Origin: Halalkalibacter okhensis
Lineage (GTDB): Bacteria; Bacillota; Bacilli; Bacillales; Bacillaceae_D
Direction of reading: 5' to 3'
Length of the DNA stretch: 64,000 bases
Assembly: GCF_000787375.1 (NCBI RefSeq)
Contig: NZ_JRJU01000005.1
Coordinates: 102,115 to 166,114, forward strand
In this document: piece by piece, positions 19,650-27,496 of the stretch
How the letters are laid out: every line of letters starts with the position of its first letter
Position numbering within the stretch: the first letter of the stretch is position 1
Position numbers and translations under genes: made by a program
Notes under the pieces: generated by a model
The model's database searches: none
Seen by the model: only the letters and a program-made list of their open reading frames with translations
Told to the model about the DNA's origin: nothing

Positions 19650-20684
19650 TTACACCCGTTTGAACTGCGCTAGAAAACGTATATCGTTCGTATAAAAATG
19701 ACGAATGTCATCAATGTCATATTTAAGCATGGCTAAGCGTTCAACACCCATTCCAAAGGCAAATCCGCTATATTTGGTTGAGTCAAATCCACTCATTTCT
19801 AACACGCGTGGATGAACCATTCCCGCTCCTAGTACTTCAATCCAACCAGATTGCTTACAAACACGGCAACCTTTTCCGCCGCACATTCCACAAGAAACAT
19901 CTACTTCTACAGAAGGCTCTGTGAATGGGAAGAAACTTGGACGTAAACGGATTTGTCGATCTTCTCCAAAGAAAGATTTGGCAAATTGTTCTAATACCCC
20001 TTTTAAATCACTCATGCGTACATTTTCATCAACAAACAATCCTTCAATTTGCATAAATTGATGTGAATGAGTCGCATCATCATCATCGCGGCGGAATACT
20101 TTTCCTGGACAGATGACTTTTACAGGGCCTTTTCCTTTATGTAATTCCATTGTTCTCGCTTGTACAGGAGACGTATGTGTTCTCAGCAACAACTCTTCAG
20201 TAAAATAAAAGGAGTCTTGCATATCTCGTGCTGGATGGTCTTTTGGTAAGTTTAATGCTTCGAAATTATAGTAATCGACTTCGACTTCTGGACCTTCTGC
20301 AACTGAGAAGCCAAGCCCTAAAAACGCCTCTTCTACTTCCTCAACGACTTGAGTTAATGGATGCGTAGAACCACCTTGAACTGGACGTCCAGGTAACGTC
20401 ACATCAATACTCTCGTTCGCAAGTTGTTTTTCAATAGCAGCTGCTTCTAGTTCCTTTTCTTTCAGCTCCACTTGCACTTTAATCGCATCTCGTACATCAT
20501 TAGCCATTTGACCAATAACCGGACGCTCTTCGGCAGAAAGTTTGCCCATTCCACGTAAAACCTCAGTAATTGGACCTTTTTTCCCTAAATAAGCCACTCT
20601 CACATCTTGCAATGCTTTTACATCCTTGGCAACAGCGACCTTTGCCAACGCCTCATCACGCAAGGCTTCTAAACGTTCACGCAT
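19650..20684 (-). CDS. pheS: Phenylalanyl-tRNA synthetase, alpha subunit
   Basis: Catalytic subunit charging tRNA-Phe. The 344-residue protein has the N-terminal coiled coil, motif 2 with [12 protein letters not shown] and [19 protein letters not shown], and motif 3 with [18 protein letters not shown]. The Phe-binding segments [15 protein letters not shown] and CxxC pairs in [17 protein letters not shown] are present as in other Firmicutes. ATG follows AAGGAGG. First gene of pheST. Confidence 0.97.
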   Translation of the reverse strand: MRERLEALRDEALAKVAVAKDVKALQDVRVAYLGKKGPITEVLRGMGKLSAEERPVIGQMANDVRDAIKVQVELKEKELEAAAIEKQLANESIDVTLPGRPVQGGSTHPLTQVVEEVEEAFLGLGFSVAEGPEVEVDYYNFEALNLPKDHPARDMQDSFYFTEELLLRTHTSPVQARTMELHKGKGPVKVICPGKVFRRDDDDATHSHQFMQIEGLFVDENVRMSDLKGVLEQFAKSFFGEDRQIRLRPSFFPFTEPSVEVDVSCGMCGGKGCRVCKQSGWIEVLGAGMVHPRVLEMSGFDSTKYSGFAFGMGVERLAMLKYDIDDIRHFYTNDIRFLAQFKRV

Positions 20685-20749
20685 AATTTTTCCTCCTTAA
20701 GATAGCCATATAACGTATGGGGCAACCTCCATTACGAAATATTGCCCAA

Positions 20750-21016
20750 AATAAAAAGCCTTCGCTCCCGCAAAAGGGACGAAGACTCGTGGTACCACCC
20801 TTATTAATGAAGGGATTTCTCCCTCCATTATCTTCATTGCTCTAACGGTCGAAACCGGGATCACCTTCACAAGAAAGACTTGTGGTCCAGTGCCTGCTCC
20901 AGAGCGAATTCGGCTTTTCCTTCCATAAAGATGCTTTCAGTCTAAGGCACCTTCTCCCTGAATGGTGGTTAAAAACGTACTACTCTCTTTCTTAGCATTT
21001 CAAAAAATATTATTGA
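20750..21016 (-). promoter_or_regulatory. T-box leader of pheST, UUC (Phe) specifier
   Basis: The T-box sequence AAGGGTGGTACCACG lies at about 20788-20802 on the minus strand. Next comes the terminator GTCTTCGTCCC/GGGAGCGAAGGC with T-run at 20752-20787. Stem I pairs AGAG (about 20985) with CTCT after the specifier loop GAATTCG; the loop places a TTC codon at 20908-20906, so uncharged tRNA-Phe would release the block. Confidence 0.9.
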
Positions 21017-21023
21017 TTTATTT

Positions 21024-21052
21024 ATTATAGTGAATATAGTTTCTTCATGCAA
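21024..21052 (-). promoter_or_regulatory. SigA promoter of the pheST leader
   Basis: TTGCAT (21052-21047), a 17-base spacer and TATAAT (21029-21024) on the minus strand, just before stem I of the T-box and just after the ysgA stop codon. Confidence 0.75.
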
Positions 21053-21064
21053 CCATCTTTGCCA

Positions 21065-21820
21065 TTATCCCCTTAAATAATACAGCAAGATTCCTGCTGC
21101 CACAGAGACATTTAGTGATTCGGCTTGTCCATGAATCGGAATGTAAATGTTCTGATCGGCTTTTTCTAATAATGCTTGCGATACACCTTCTCCTTCATTT
21201 CCCATGATAAGAGCAAAGTGAGATTGTGGTTCAATAGCCGAATAGGAGCTTGCATCACTTAAGGATGTTCCAAAAACGGGGATAGAAGAATCTTTAAGCG
21301 CGTCAACCCATGTTTCTAAATTCCCTTTAATAACTGGAAGGTGAAAGATCGATCCTTGGGTTGCACGGATCACTTTGCTGTTAAAAACATCCACACTTCC
21401 CTCGCCAAGAATTACTCCCGTCAACCCCGCAGCATCCGCCGTTCGAATCATGGTTCCAAGATTACCCGGGTCTTGTATACGATCTAATAATAAATATTGC
21501 CCCGATAACTTGTCCACCTTAGGTTCAGTTGGAATCACACAAACAGCGGCAATCCCTTGTGGCGTTTCTGTTTCTGATAGTTCTTTCATTACAGGATCAC
21601 TTACAATGATGACATCCTGGTCCTGCATGGATAACGATGAAGGTAAAACGGCATCCTCTGTCATTAAAATGTATTCTACAGCCATTTCAGCTTTTACCGC
21701 TTCCCAGACAAGATGGTATCCTTCTACGAGAAAACGACCGGCTGTCTCTCTTCCTTTTTTTGTATGTAGTTTCTTCCAACGTTTTACATGGTCATTTTTT
21801 ACTGAATCAATTCGCTTCAT
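21065..21820 (-). CDS. ysgA: TrmH-family (SPOUT) RNA 2'-O-methyltransferase
   Basis: A 251-residue RNA methyltransferase. The N-terminal substrate-binding part (VKNDHVKRWKKLHTKKGRE) is followed by the SPOUT knot with motif 1 DRIQDPGNLGTMIRTADAAG (about residues 128-147), motif 2 LIMGNEGEGVS and motif 3 IPIHGQAESLNVSVAAGI. It matches B. subtilis YsgA in position next to pheS. The exact rRNA or tRNA target cannot be read from sequence. Confidence 0.9.
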   Translation of the reverse strand: MKRIDSVKNDHVKRWKKLHTKKGRETAGRFLVEGYHLVWEAVKAEMAVEYILMTEDAVLPSSLSMQDQDVIIVSDPVMKELSETETPQGIAAVCVIPTEPKVDKLSGQYLLLDRIQDPGNLGTMIRTADAAGLTGVILGEGSVDVFNSKVIRATQGSIFHLPVIKGNLETWVDALKDSSIPVFGTSLSDASSYSAIEPQSHFALIMGNEGEGVSQALLEKADQNIYIPIHGQAESLNVSVAAGILLYYLRG

Positions 21821-21896
21821 GCTCTACTCCTTTAAAACTTCTTTCTCATTTCATCCATCATACCCATTTTTTTCGTTATAATCCAGTCCATGCTGA

Positions 21897-21927
21897 TACA
21901 TACTACAAATAGATTTAACCATACTTA
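21897..21927 (+). promoter_or_regulatory. Possible SigG promoter of sspI
   Basis: TACATA, a 17-base spacer and CATACTTA resemble forespore SigG elements. The call rests mainly on the SASP identity of the next gene; the -35 match is weak. Confidence 0.35.
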
Positions 21928-21947
21928 CTAAAAAAGGAGTGCTAAAG

Positions 21948-22154
21948 ATGAGCTTTAACTTACGTGGTGCTATCATGGCAAACATTCAAGGAAATTCACA
22001 AGATGAGGTAGAAGCAGTCATTGTCGACGCTGTTCAACGCGGCGAAGAAAAAATGCTTCCAGGTTTAGGTGTAATGATGGAAGTATTTTGGAAAAACGCA
22101 AGCGAGCAACAAAAAGACGACGTATGTCAACAAATTAGCCAAGGATTACAATAG
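21948..22154 (+). CDS. sspI: Small acid-soluble spore protein SspI
   Basis: A minor SASP made in the forespore. The 68-residue protein [20 protein letters not shown] followed by [20 protein letters not shown] and VFWKNAS is the SspI type and is full length. I use the ATG at 21948, eight bases after AAAGGAG, not the GTG nine bases upstream that overlaps this site. The gene stands alone on the plus strand between ysgA and ysdC, as in B. subtilis. Confidence 0.95.
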   Translation: MSFNLRGAIMANIQGNSQDEVEAVIVDAVQRGEEKMLPGLGVMMEVFWKNASEQQKDDVCQQISQGLQ

Positions 22155-22158
22155 AGAT

Positions 22159-22200
22159 AAAGAGGTTGCTCATGCTTTTAGCTTGAGCAACCTCTTTTCA
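22159..22200. terminator. Terminator between convergent sspI and ysdC
   Basis: AAAGAGGTTGCTCA and TGAGCAACCTCTTT form a perfect 14-bp stem followed by TTTTC on the plus strand. The stem also has A-run on the left, so it may serve both genes. Confidence 0.8.
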
Positions 22201-22217
22201 ATTACTGTAACGATTGT

Positions 22218-23303
22218 TTAAGAAAACGTAATTTTGTCAACCGTGTCTTTATCAAGCTTTTTAATCACTTCAACAATAAGTTTCACTGCATTCTCATAAT
22301 CATCACGATGGAGGATAGCAGCATGGGTATGAATATAACGTGTCGCTACTGTAATGGACAAAGCAGGAACTCCGTTTGCCGTTAAGTGAATCGCACCTGA
22401 ATCGGTTCCACCGCCAGCCATTGCATCAAATTGATAAGGAATGTTGTGTTCATCCGCTGTATCTGTCACAAAGTCACGTAAGCCTTTGTGAGAAATCATT
22501 GATGCATCGTACAAGACGATTTGAGGGCCTTCACCCATCTTGGCTAGTGCTTCTTTCTCTGTTACACCCGGTGTATCTCCAGCTATCCCTACATCGACAC
22601 CAAAGCCGATATCAGGCTGGATTAAATGAGCGGATGTACGAGCACCACGAAGACCAACTTCTTCTTGCACGGTCCCTACTCCATAAACGACATTCGGGTG
22701 GTTTTCCCCTTGTAAACCGCGAAGTACATCAATTGCAATCGCACAACCAATTCGGTTATCCCACGCTTTAGCCATTAAAAGCTTTTCATTTTTCATGACC
22801 GTAAATTCACAAACAGGAACGACTGAATCGCCTGGGCGCACACCAAATTCCATTGCTTCTTCTTTGCTTGTTGCACCAATATCAATAAACATGTCTTTTT
22901 TATCAACTGGTTTCTTTCTTGCTTCAGGAGCAAGAATGTGTGGAGGTTTTGAACCGATTACGCCTGGAACATTGCCTTTGTTTGTCATAACTGTAACACG
23001 TTGAGCTAGCATCACTTGTTCCCACCAGCCTCCAACTGTTTGAAAACGAAGAAAGCCCTTCTCATCAATGCTCGTTACCATAAAGCCAATTTCATCAAGA
23101 TGCCCGGCAACCATAATTTTCGGTCCTTCGGCATTTCCTGTTTTCTTAGCAACAAGACTTCCAAGTTTATCTGTTGTTACTTCATCAGCAAATGGACTGA
23201 TGTACTTTTTCATCATTTCACGCGCTTCTCGCTCATTGCCCGGAACTCCATTTGCATCCGTTAAATCTTTTAACATTTGTAATCGTTCATCAAGATTTGT
23301 CAT
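22218..23303 (-). CDS. ysdC: M42-family aminopeptidase
   Basis: A 361-residue dinuclear-metal aminopeptidase of the FrvX/glutamyl aminopeptidase type. Metal ligands sit in [12 protein letters not shown] (about residue 65), [10 protein letters not shown], the catalytic [21 protein letters not shown] and the late [18 protein letters not shown]. The start at 23303 is used because AGGAGG lies nine bases before it; an ATG six codons upstream would include that site. Cytoplasmic peptide breakdown is likely. Position matches B. subtilis ysdC. Confidence 0.9.
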   Translation of the reverse strand: MTNLDERLQMLKDLTDANGVPGNEREAREMMKKYISPFADEVTTDKLGSLVAKKTGNAEGPKIMVAGHLDEIGFMVTSIDEKGFLRFQTVGGWWEQVMLAQRVTVMTNKGNVPGVIGSKPPHILAPEARKKPVDKKDMFIDIGATSKEEAMEFGVRPGDSVVPVCEFTVMKNEKLLMAKAWDNRIGCAIAIDVLRGLQGENHPNVVYGVGTVQEEVGLRGARTSAHLIQPDIGFGVDVGIAGDTPGVTEKEALAKMGEGPQIVLYDASMISHKGLRDFVTDTADEHNIPYQFDAMAGGGTDSGAIHLTANGVPALSITVATRYIHTHAAILHRDDYENAVKLIVEVIKKLDKDTVDKITFS

Positions 23304-23406
23304 TATGTATAACCTCCTCATATCATTACATTCAGTATACAGAAAACAATTTCGCTACTCAAATGAAATCAATAACTACGAAATATTAAGAGCTAATAGC
23401 GACAAT

Positions 23407-23895
23407 CTAATACCCATTATCTTGCCTTTGGTGATTTACTTTGTTTTTTTCTAAATAAGCTTTCTCTATTTCTTCCATTGAAAACCCAAGCTGTTGACCT
23501 AGTGTAAAAAATTCATCTACTAATAGTTGAAACGCTTCTTGTGAGGGAGCCGTATCTAACTCTAGAGCTTGTTTTATAATAAGTAGAAACTGTTCAGTAG
23601 TATGTCTGACTTGTGGGTATTCTTCTTTCACTGTAATCGACGTAAAATTTAATGATAAACCTAGTGTTAACACAAAATGTAATCCGTCTACATATTCTTC
23701 CAAAATGACCGCACGTTTTGAAGCTGCCTTTTTGCTCCAATATTTAAAGCATCTCGTTTCATTGGCTAGTTCGCCAATTTCTACGGTGAAAGCTAGCAGT
23801 TGATCTTTAAACAAATGATAGTCAAACAAATCATGTTCTTGAATAATGCGATCGTTTAATTCTTTTTGAATGGCAAATAAATTATGAATTTCCAT
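23407..23895 (-). CDS. Dimeric all-alpha dUTPase-like pyrophosphatase
   Basis: A 162-residue protein of the all-alpha NTP-pyrophosphatase superfamily, dUTPase_2 type. The signature DQLLAFTVEIGELANETRCF (about residues 36-55) followed by KYWSKK and LEEYVDGLHFVLTLGL gives the ExxE and ExxD metal-binding sets. Such enzymes hydrolyse dUTP to dUMP and keep uracil out of DNA. The ATG at 23895 is chosen because GGAGG precedes it. It lies between ysdC and ysdB, a place where I recall no such gene in B. subtilis. Substrate is inferred from family only. Confidence 0.8.
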   Translation of the reverse strand: MEIHNLFAIQKELNDRIIQEHDLFDYHLFKDQLLAFTVEIGELANETRCFKYWSKKAASKRAVILEEYVDGLHFVLTLGLSLNFTSITVKEEYPQVRHTTEQFLLIIKQALELDTAPSQEAFQLLVDEFFTLGQQLGFSMEEIEKAYLEKNKVNHQRQDNGY

Positions 23896-24058
23896 GACAA
23901 TCCTCCAATCCAATTAATTATAACAATTTTTTAAAAAACACGTAACCAAAGTCCAAGTGATTCGTATTACACAATAGAAGCTTTACTTTCTTGATAAACC
24001 TATGTCAAAATCAAAATACATTCCTATGATTTGCACCTCATAAGGAGGAGACGATTTT

Positions 24059-24439
24059 ATGGTAATTTTATTCCGTTTGTTGTTAATAATTGCATTGTTT
24101 GTACTTGCGTATAGCGCATTTAAGTACTTATTTCACCCACGCAGAAAACTAGAACAAGCACATGAGCGTAAACAATATTTCTTTTATGATGACAACAAAG
24201 ATGTCCGCAAAAATTTTCTTATCACATACAAAGGCGTCATGTTTGAAGGGGAAAAATATCTTGGAACAACAGAGCAGTCTTTTGAAATTATCTCTATTTA
24301 TGTATGGGCAAAACAACCGGACCAGCTTACAGGACTGAACAAAGAAGACTTCCAGTTTATTTCTGACGATATTCATTTACGTTATCCAAATGCAAAAGTG
24401 GAATGGAAGAGCCCGATTAAAGAGCTTTTACGGAAATAA
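24059..24439 (+). CDS. ysdB: Membrane-anchored protein YsdB
   Basis: A 126-residue protein with one N-terminal membrane helix (ILFRLLLIIALFVLAYSAF) and a soluble domain with KQYFFYDDNKDVRKNF, YKGVMFEGEKYLG and SIYVWAK. It matches B. subtilis YsdB, a SigW-regulon protein of unknown function. ATG follows AAGGAGGAG. I looked for a TGAAAC/CGT SigW promoter in the 163 bp upstream and did not find a clear one. Confidence 0.82.
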   Translation: MVILFRLLLIIALFVLAYSAFKYLFHPRRKLEQAHERKQYFFYDDNKDVRKNFLITYKGVMFEGEKYLGTTEQSFEIISIYVWAKQPDQLTGLNKEDFQFISDDIHLRYPNAKVEWKSPIKELLRK

Positions 24440-24454
24440 AAGAACAACCGGTTC

Positions 24455-24711
24455 CCAAACCCAAGTGGATCTACTTTTCTCACGCACAGAGCTTCAATTT
24501 CTTGCTTTGAAACCCATGGAGGGCTGTTTCTCCCACGTACGGGCTTCAACCTCTTGCTTTGAAACCCGTGTCAGGCTGTTTCTCTCGCGTACGGCTTCAA
24601 TCTCTTGCTTTGAAACCCGTGTCAGGCTGTTTCTCTCGCGTACGGGCTTCAATCTCTTGCTTTGAAACCCGTGGCGGGCTGTTTCTCTCGCGTACGGGCT
24701 TCAACAAACAT
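24455..24711. repeat. 52-bp tandem repeat array 2 (four copies plus one degenerate)
   Basis: Units begin with GAAACCCGTG-like sequence at 24509, 24561, 24612 and 24664, and a diverged copy starts near 24456. The period is 52 bp with one 51-bp step. Each unit has GAAACCCGT, a 21-base middle, ACGGGCTTC and a spacer ending TTGCTTT. The first and third blocks are complementary (with one G-T pair). It fills the gap between the convergent ysdB and DedA-type genes. Confidence 0.85.
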
Positions 24712-24752
24712 GAAGCGTTAGCCTTACTTCCCTACAAAACAAAAATTGCTTA

Positions 24753-24797
24753 AGGCACAGAAAAAGAAGAACCTTCTTTTTCTGTGCCTCTTTTTAA
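24753..24797. terminator. Terminator between convergent ysdB and DedA-type gene
   Basis: AGGCACAGAAAAAGAAG and CTTCTTTTTCTGTGCCT form a long stem with a four-base loop, followed by CTTTTT on the plus strand. Confidence 0.8.
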
Positions 24798-24864
24798 TAG
24801 ACCCTTTTCTTCTTTAATTAATCACGCATCTACCTTACCTGTTGACCAACTCCACTTTTTTGTG

Positions 24865-25443
24865 TTATTGCTTAGACGTTGAAAAGAAGTCGTCCCATTT
24901 AATATTCGTTCGTTTTTTACGGAAAAATAAAAACAAAACCGCTAAAAATGAAGCAAAGATCAATGTGCCAGCTAAAGGGAGTTCATGGATCATATCTCCA
25001 AAGGCCGTATAGACAACAGCTGGTGGGATACTTACGAAAAAAGAGTATTTCGTGTATTCTTTTAGATTTTTGGTTGATTCAATCAAATATAATGAGACTA
25101 AATGAAAGTGAATAAATGGCATCAACCTCATAATCATCATTTGGACAATCGTTAACTGATGCTTCTCTTTCAAAAATCTTTTTTTCAACTTCGTCAGTTT
25201 CTCTCTCATGCTTGGAAAAATATGAATAAGACCATAGAAAACAACACTAACAGCCGTCAGCCCAAGTATAGAATAAATAGACCCATAAACGGTCCCAAAC
25301 AAATAACCACCAAGCAGACACACAAGTAAGACAGGAATAAAAAAGACTTGTCTAAACACATGGAGTAAGACGAAAAATAGCGGAGCAAACCAACCACTTT
25401 GTTCTATAAATTGAAATGAACGTTCTAAAAACTCCTCCATCAT
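24865..25443 (-). CDS. TVP38/TMEM64 (VTT/DedA-superfamily) membrane protein
   Basis: A 192-residue polytopic membrane protein. LLGGYLFGTVYGSIYSILG (about residues 42-60) is the glycine-rich re-entrant motif of the VTT domain, followed by RLMPFIHFHLVSLYL and a helix ending FLAVLFLFFRKKR. VTT proteins act as lipid scramblases or transporters in the membrane. It follows ysdA by 19 bp on the same strand, so they are probably co-transcribed. The ATG follows GGGGGAC-like purines. Confidence 0.8.
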   Translation of the reverse strand: MMEEFLERSFQFIEQSGWFAPLFFVLLHVFRQVFFIPVLLVCLLGGYLFGTVYGSIYSILGLTAVSVVFYGLIHIFPSMREKLTKLKKRFLKEKHQLTIVQMMIMRLMPFIHFHLVSLYLIESTKNLKEYTKYSFFVSIPPAVVYTAFGDMIHELPLAGTLIFASFLAVLFLFFRKKRTNIKWDDFFSTSKQ

Positions 25444-25462
25444 TAGTCCCCCTCTCTCTAAT

Positions 25463-25732
25463 CTATGCTGAGACCTTAAATAAGATGAAAACTAGTACAG
25501 AAATTTGGGTCAGGATGATGATGGGAATTCCATAGACAAAGTTTTTATGCCTCGTTTTATGACGAAATCTCTTCATTCCTGCATAAATGCCAACACTTCC
25601 GCCAATAAACGCTAAGCAAAACAATGTTTTCTCAGGCACTCTTCTTTGACGGTTTTTAGCTTTGGCCTTGTCCATGCCCATTATAACAAATGCGAGGAAA
25701 TTAACGAAAAGGAAATAAATCGTTATGATCAT
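25463..25732 (-). CDS. ysdA: DUF1294 membrane protein YsdA
   Basis: An 89-residue protein with membrane helices at both ends (IITIYFLFVNFLAFVIMGM; IPIIILTQISVLVFILF) and the family block DKAKAKNRQRRVPEKTLF with GGSVGIYAGMKRFRHKTRHKNF between them. This is the DUF1294 pattern of B. subtilis YsdA. Function is not known. It lies downstream of rplT as in B. subtilis, after a terminator. Confidence 0.85.
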   Translation of the reverse strand: MIITIYFLFVNFLAFVIMGMDKAKAKNRQRRVPEKTLFCLAFIGGSVGIYAGMKRFRHKTRHKNFVYGIPIIILTQISVLVFILFKVSA

Positions 25733-25816
25733 GTTCGGTCGGCCCCCTATCTTTAAAACCTATTTGAGCCTAACATACTTTCTAGTTCTACGCCCCTAAA
25801 ACTAGAAATTTAGACA

Positions 25817-25849
25817 AATAAAAAACGCGACTATTCAGCCGCGTTTTTT
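25817..25849 (-). terminator. Intrinsic terminator of infC-rpmI-rplT
   Basis: AACGCGGCTGAATAGTCGCGTT on the minus strand forms a compact hairpin followed by TTTTTA, seven bases after the rplT stop. Confidence 0.85.
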
Positions 25850-25855
25850 CTAATC

Positions 25856-26215
25856 TTATGCATTAAGGCTTGCTTTTGCCTTTTCAGCAAGTTGTGCAAA
25901 TGACTTTTCGTCAGTAACAGCAAGTTCAGCAAGCATTTTACGATTAACATTGATATCAGCAAGCTTTAAACCGTGCATGAAACGGCTATAAGAAAGACCG
26001 TTCATACGAGCAGCTGCATTGATACGAGTAATCCATAGCTTACGGAAGTCGCGTTTCTTGTTGCGACGATCGCGGTAAGCATAAAGTAAAGACTTCATTA
26101 CCTGTCCTTGCGCTGATTTAAATAATGTATGTTTAGAACCGTAATATCCTTTAGCTAACTTTAATACCTTTTTACGACGACGACGAGCGACATAACCGCC
26201 TTTTACTCTTGGCAT
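25856..26215 (-). CDS. rplT: 50S ribosomal protein L20
   Basis: The 119-residue L20 binds 23S rRNA early in assembly and, in B. subtilis, represses its own operon by binding the leader. [20 protein letters not shown] and [20 protein letters not shown] are the conserved N-terminal parts; [20 protein letters not shown] follows. Last gene of infC-rpmI-rplT. Confidence 0.98.
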   Translation of the reverse strand: MPRVKGGYVARRRRKKVLKLAKGYYGSKHTLFKSAQGQVMKSLLYAYRDRRNKKRDFRKLWITRINAAARMNGLSYSRFMHGLKLADINVNRKMLAELAVTDEKSFAQLAEKAKASLNA

Positions 26216-26250
26216 CGAAGTTCCCTCCTTTTTCTAAAAAACGAAATCAA

Positions 26251-26451
26251 TTATTTTTTGTACGTTAACATTTCACGAATACGTTTGAAGTCACCAGAAT
26301 GTACCATTCCAGCTTTGCGTAATTTACGCTTTTGCTTTTGTGACTTGTTACCGAATAAGTGACTAGTGAATGCGTGTGAACGCTTAAGCTTCCCAGATCC
26401 AGTCTTTTTGAAACGCTTAGCTGCTCCACGGTGAGTTTTCATTTTTGGCAT
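26251..26451 (-). CDS. rpmI: 50S ribosomal protein L35
   Basis: A basic 66-residue ribosomal protein starting [20 protein letters not shown] and continuing with [20 protein letters not shown], the standard L35 sequence. It lies between infC and rplT with 35-bp gaps on each side. Confidence 0.98.
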   Translation of the reverse strand: MPKMKTHRGAAKRFKKTGSGKLKRSHAFTSHLFGNKSQKQKRKLRKAGMVHSGDFKRIREMLTYKK

Positions 26452-26487
26452 AACTCAGGTCCTCCCTTAATCTTGTTCAGCAAAGAA

Positions 26488-27006
26488 TTACTTTTCAGTT
26501 TTAGGGGCCATGATTAAGAACATACTGCGTCCTTCCATCTTAGGCATTGATTCAACTGTTGCAATATCTTCACATTCTTTTGCAAGACGCTCTAATACTT
26601 TCCGTCCAATTTGAGAATGAGTAATGGCACGTCCACGGAAGCGGATCGCTGCTTTTACTTTATCTCCTTTTTCAAGGAATTTTCGAGCATTACGAAGCTT
26701 CGTATTAAAGTCGTTATCTTCAATCGTCGGGCTCAATCGAACCTCTTTCACGTTGATAACCTTTTGTTTCTTACGAGCTTCCTTATCTTTCTTTTGTTGC
26801 TCATAACGGAATTTTCCGTAGTCCATGATTCGACATACAGGTGGTTTCGCATTCGGAGCTACACAAACTAAATCAAGATTGACATTTTGAGCCATGTCTA
26901 GTGCTTCTTGTTTTGACTTTACACCGACTTGATCACCGTTTGCTCCAATAAGACGTACTTCACGTGCACGAATCCCTTCATTGACCAACATGTCTTTACT
27001 AATAAT
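26488..27006 (-). CDS. infC: Translation initiation factor IF-3
   Basis: IF-3 binds the 30S subunit and checks start-codon pairing. I extend the gene to an ATT codon at 27006, giving a 172-residue protein that begins [20 protein letters not shown]. This agrees with the Bacillus/Geobacillus N-terminus I recall, and GGAGGTG lies four to eight bases before it, whereas the ATG at 26991 has no site. The [19 protein letters not shown] signature and the C-terminal domain are intact. AUU use lets IF-3 limit its own synthesis. Confidence 0.93.
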   Translation of the reverse strand: MISKDMLVNEGIRAREVRLIGANGDQVGVKSKQEALDMAQNVNLDLVCVAPNAKPPVCRIMDYGKFRYEQQKKDKEARKKQKVINVKEVRLSPTIEDNDFNTKLRNARKFLEKGDKVKAAIRFRGRAITHSQIGRKVLERLAKECEDIATVESMPKMEGRSMFLIMAPKTEK

Positions 27007-27085
27007 GAGCCACCTCCAAAGGATTTTAACGAATCAAAGCAAGGGTTGCATGGATCTTGTGGTCCAATGCACCTTCATTCAAGTA

Positions 27086-27118
27086 CAAAAAAAGTGTAGG
27101 CGCACTACGCCCACACTT
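27086..27118 (-). terminator. Leader terminator (attenuator) of infC, L20-leader type
   Basis: On the minus strand AAGTGTGGGCG pairs with CGCCTACACTT and is followed by seven T, about 80 bp before the infC start and 115 bp after the promoter. In B. subtilis the infC-rpmI-rplT leader ends early when L20 binds; the position here fits that mechanism. I did not fold the L20-binding structure. Confidence 0.8.
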
Positions 27119-27232
27119 CGTCCATTCATAGAAATGAAACTGTTCATACCTGTAAACTGCTTACGCGTCAATCAGGTGAGAAGCGGGCGCTTCTGCTTGC
27201 TTTGTTTCCAATGTTAAATTGTTTACTCAATG

Positions 27233-27261
27233 ACTATAACATACCCATCGAATCACGTCAA
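27233..27261 (-). promoter_or_regulatory. SigA promoter of infC-rpmI-rplT
   Basis: TTGACG (27261-27256), a 17-base spacer and TATAGT (27238-27233) on the minus strand. It gives a leader of about 220 bases with the attenuator inside it. Confidence 0.75.
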
Positions 27262-27311
27262 CTCTTTGGCGGCCGACTTAATTATTCTACCTCCTGAAAT
27301 AGAAGAATGCA

Positions 27312-27494
27312 AGAGAATATTGCAAAAGGGTGATTTTCCCTTTTGCAATATTCTCGATGCGATAAGCGCAGCCGCCGTTATCTTTTAAGCCTTTTAGGAG
27401 CGGTTTTCTCCTAAAAGGCGCACGGCGCGCGGAGCCATCGCAAACTTGGGCGCTCTCTTTATGTATAAGCGCACTTTTCCTTTGCAATATTCTC
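27312..27494 (+). repeat. Structured intergenic element, copy A
   Basis: A 183-bp element next to the thrS stop codon. X (GAATATTGCAAAAGGG, 27315-27330) and its complement X' (27338-27353) form a perfect 16-bp hairpin. The core follows: GCGAT...GCCGCCGT at 27359-27378 pairs with ACGGCG...ATCGC at 27422-27441, enclosing the hairpin CCTTTTAGGAG/CTCCTAAAAGG (27390-27418). A second X' (CCTTTGCAATATTC) ends the element at 27479-27492. The same plan occurs at 48044-48227 on the other strand. It may also end thrS transcription. Confidence 0.8.
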
Positions 27495-27496
27495 TT

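Noticed and set aside
23896..24058. SigW promoter for ysdB
   Set aside because: B. subtilis ysdB is in the SigW regulon, but no TGAAAC-type -35 with CGT-type -10 at proper spacing could be found here.
24455..24711. CRISPR array
   Set aside because: The whole 52-bp unit repeats with point differences; there are no unique spacers and no cas genes in the window.
24390..24753. Plus-strand ORFs in array 2 with repeated SCFETRVRLFLSRT
   Set aside because: They are translations of the tandem DNA repeat; the longer one overlaps ysdB in another frame and neither has a ribosome site.
27287..27487. Minus-strand ORF of 66 codons next to thrS
   Set aside because: It lies wholly inside structured element A, whose pairing constraints explain the sequence.
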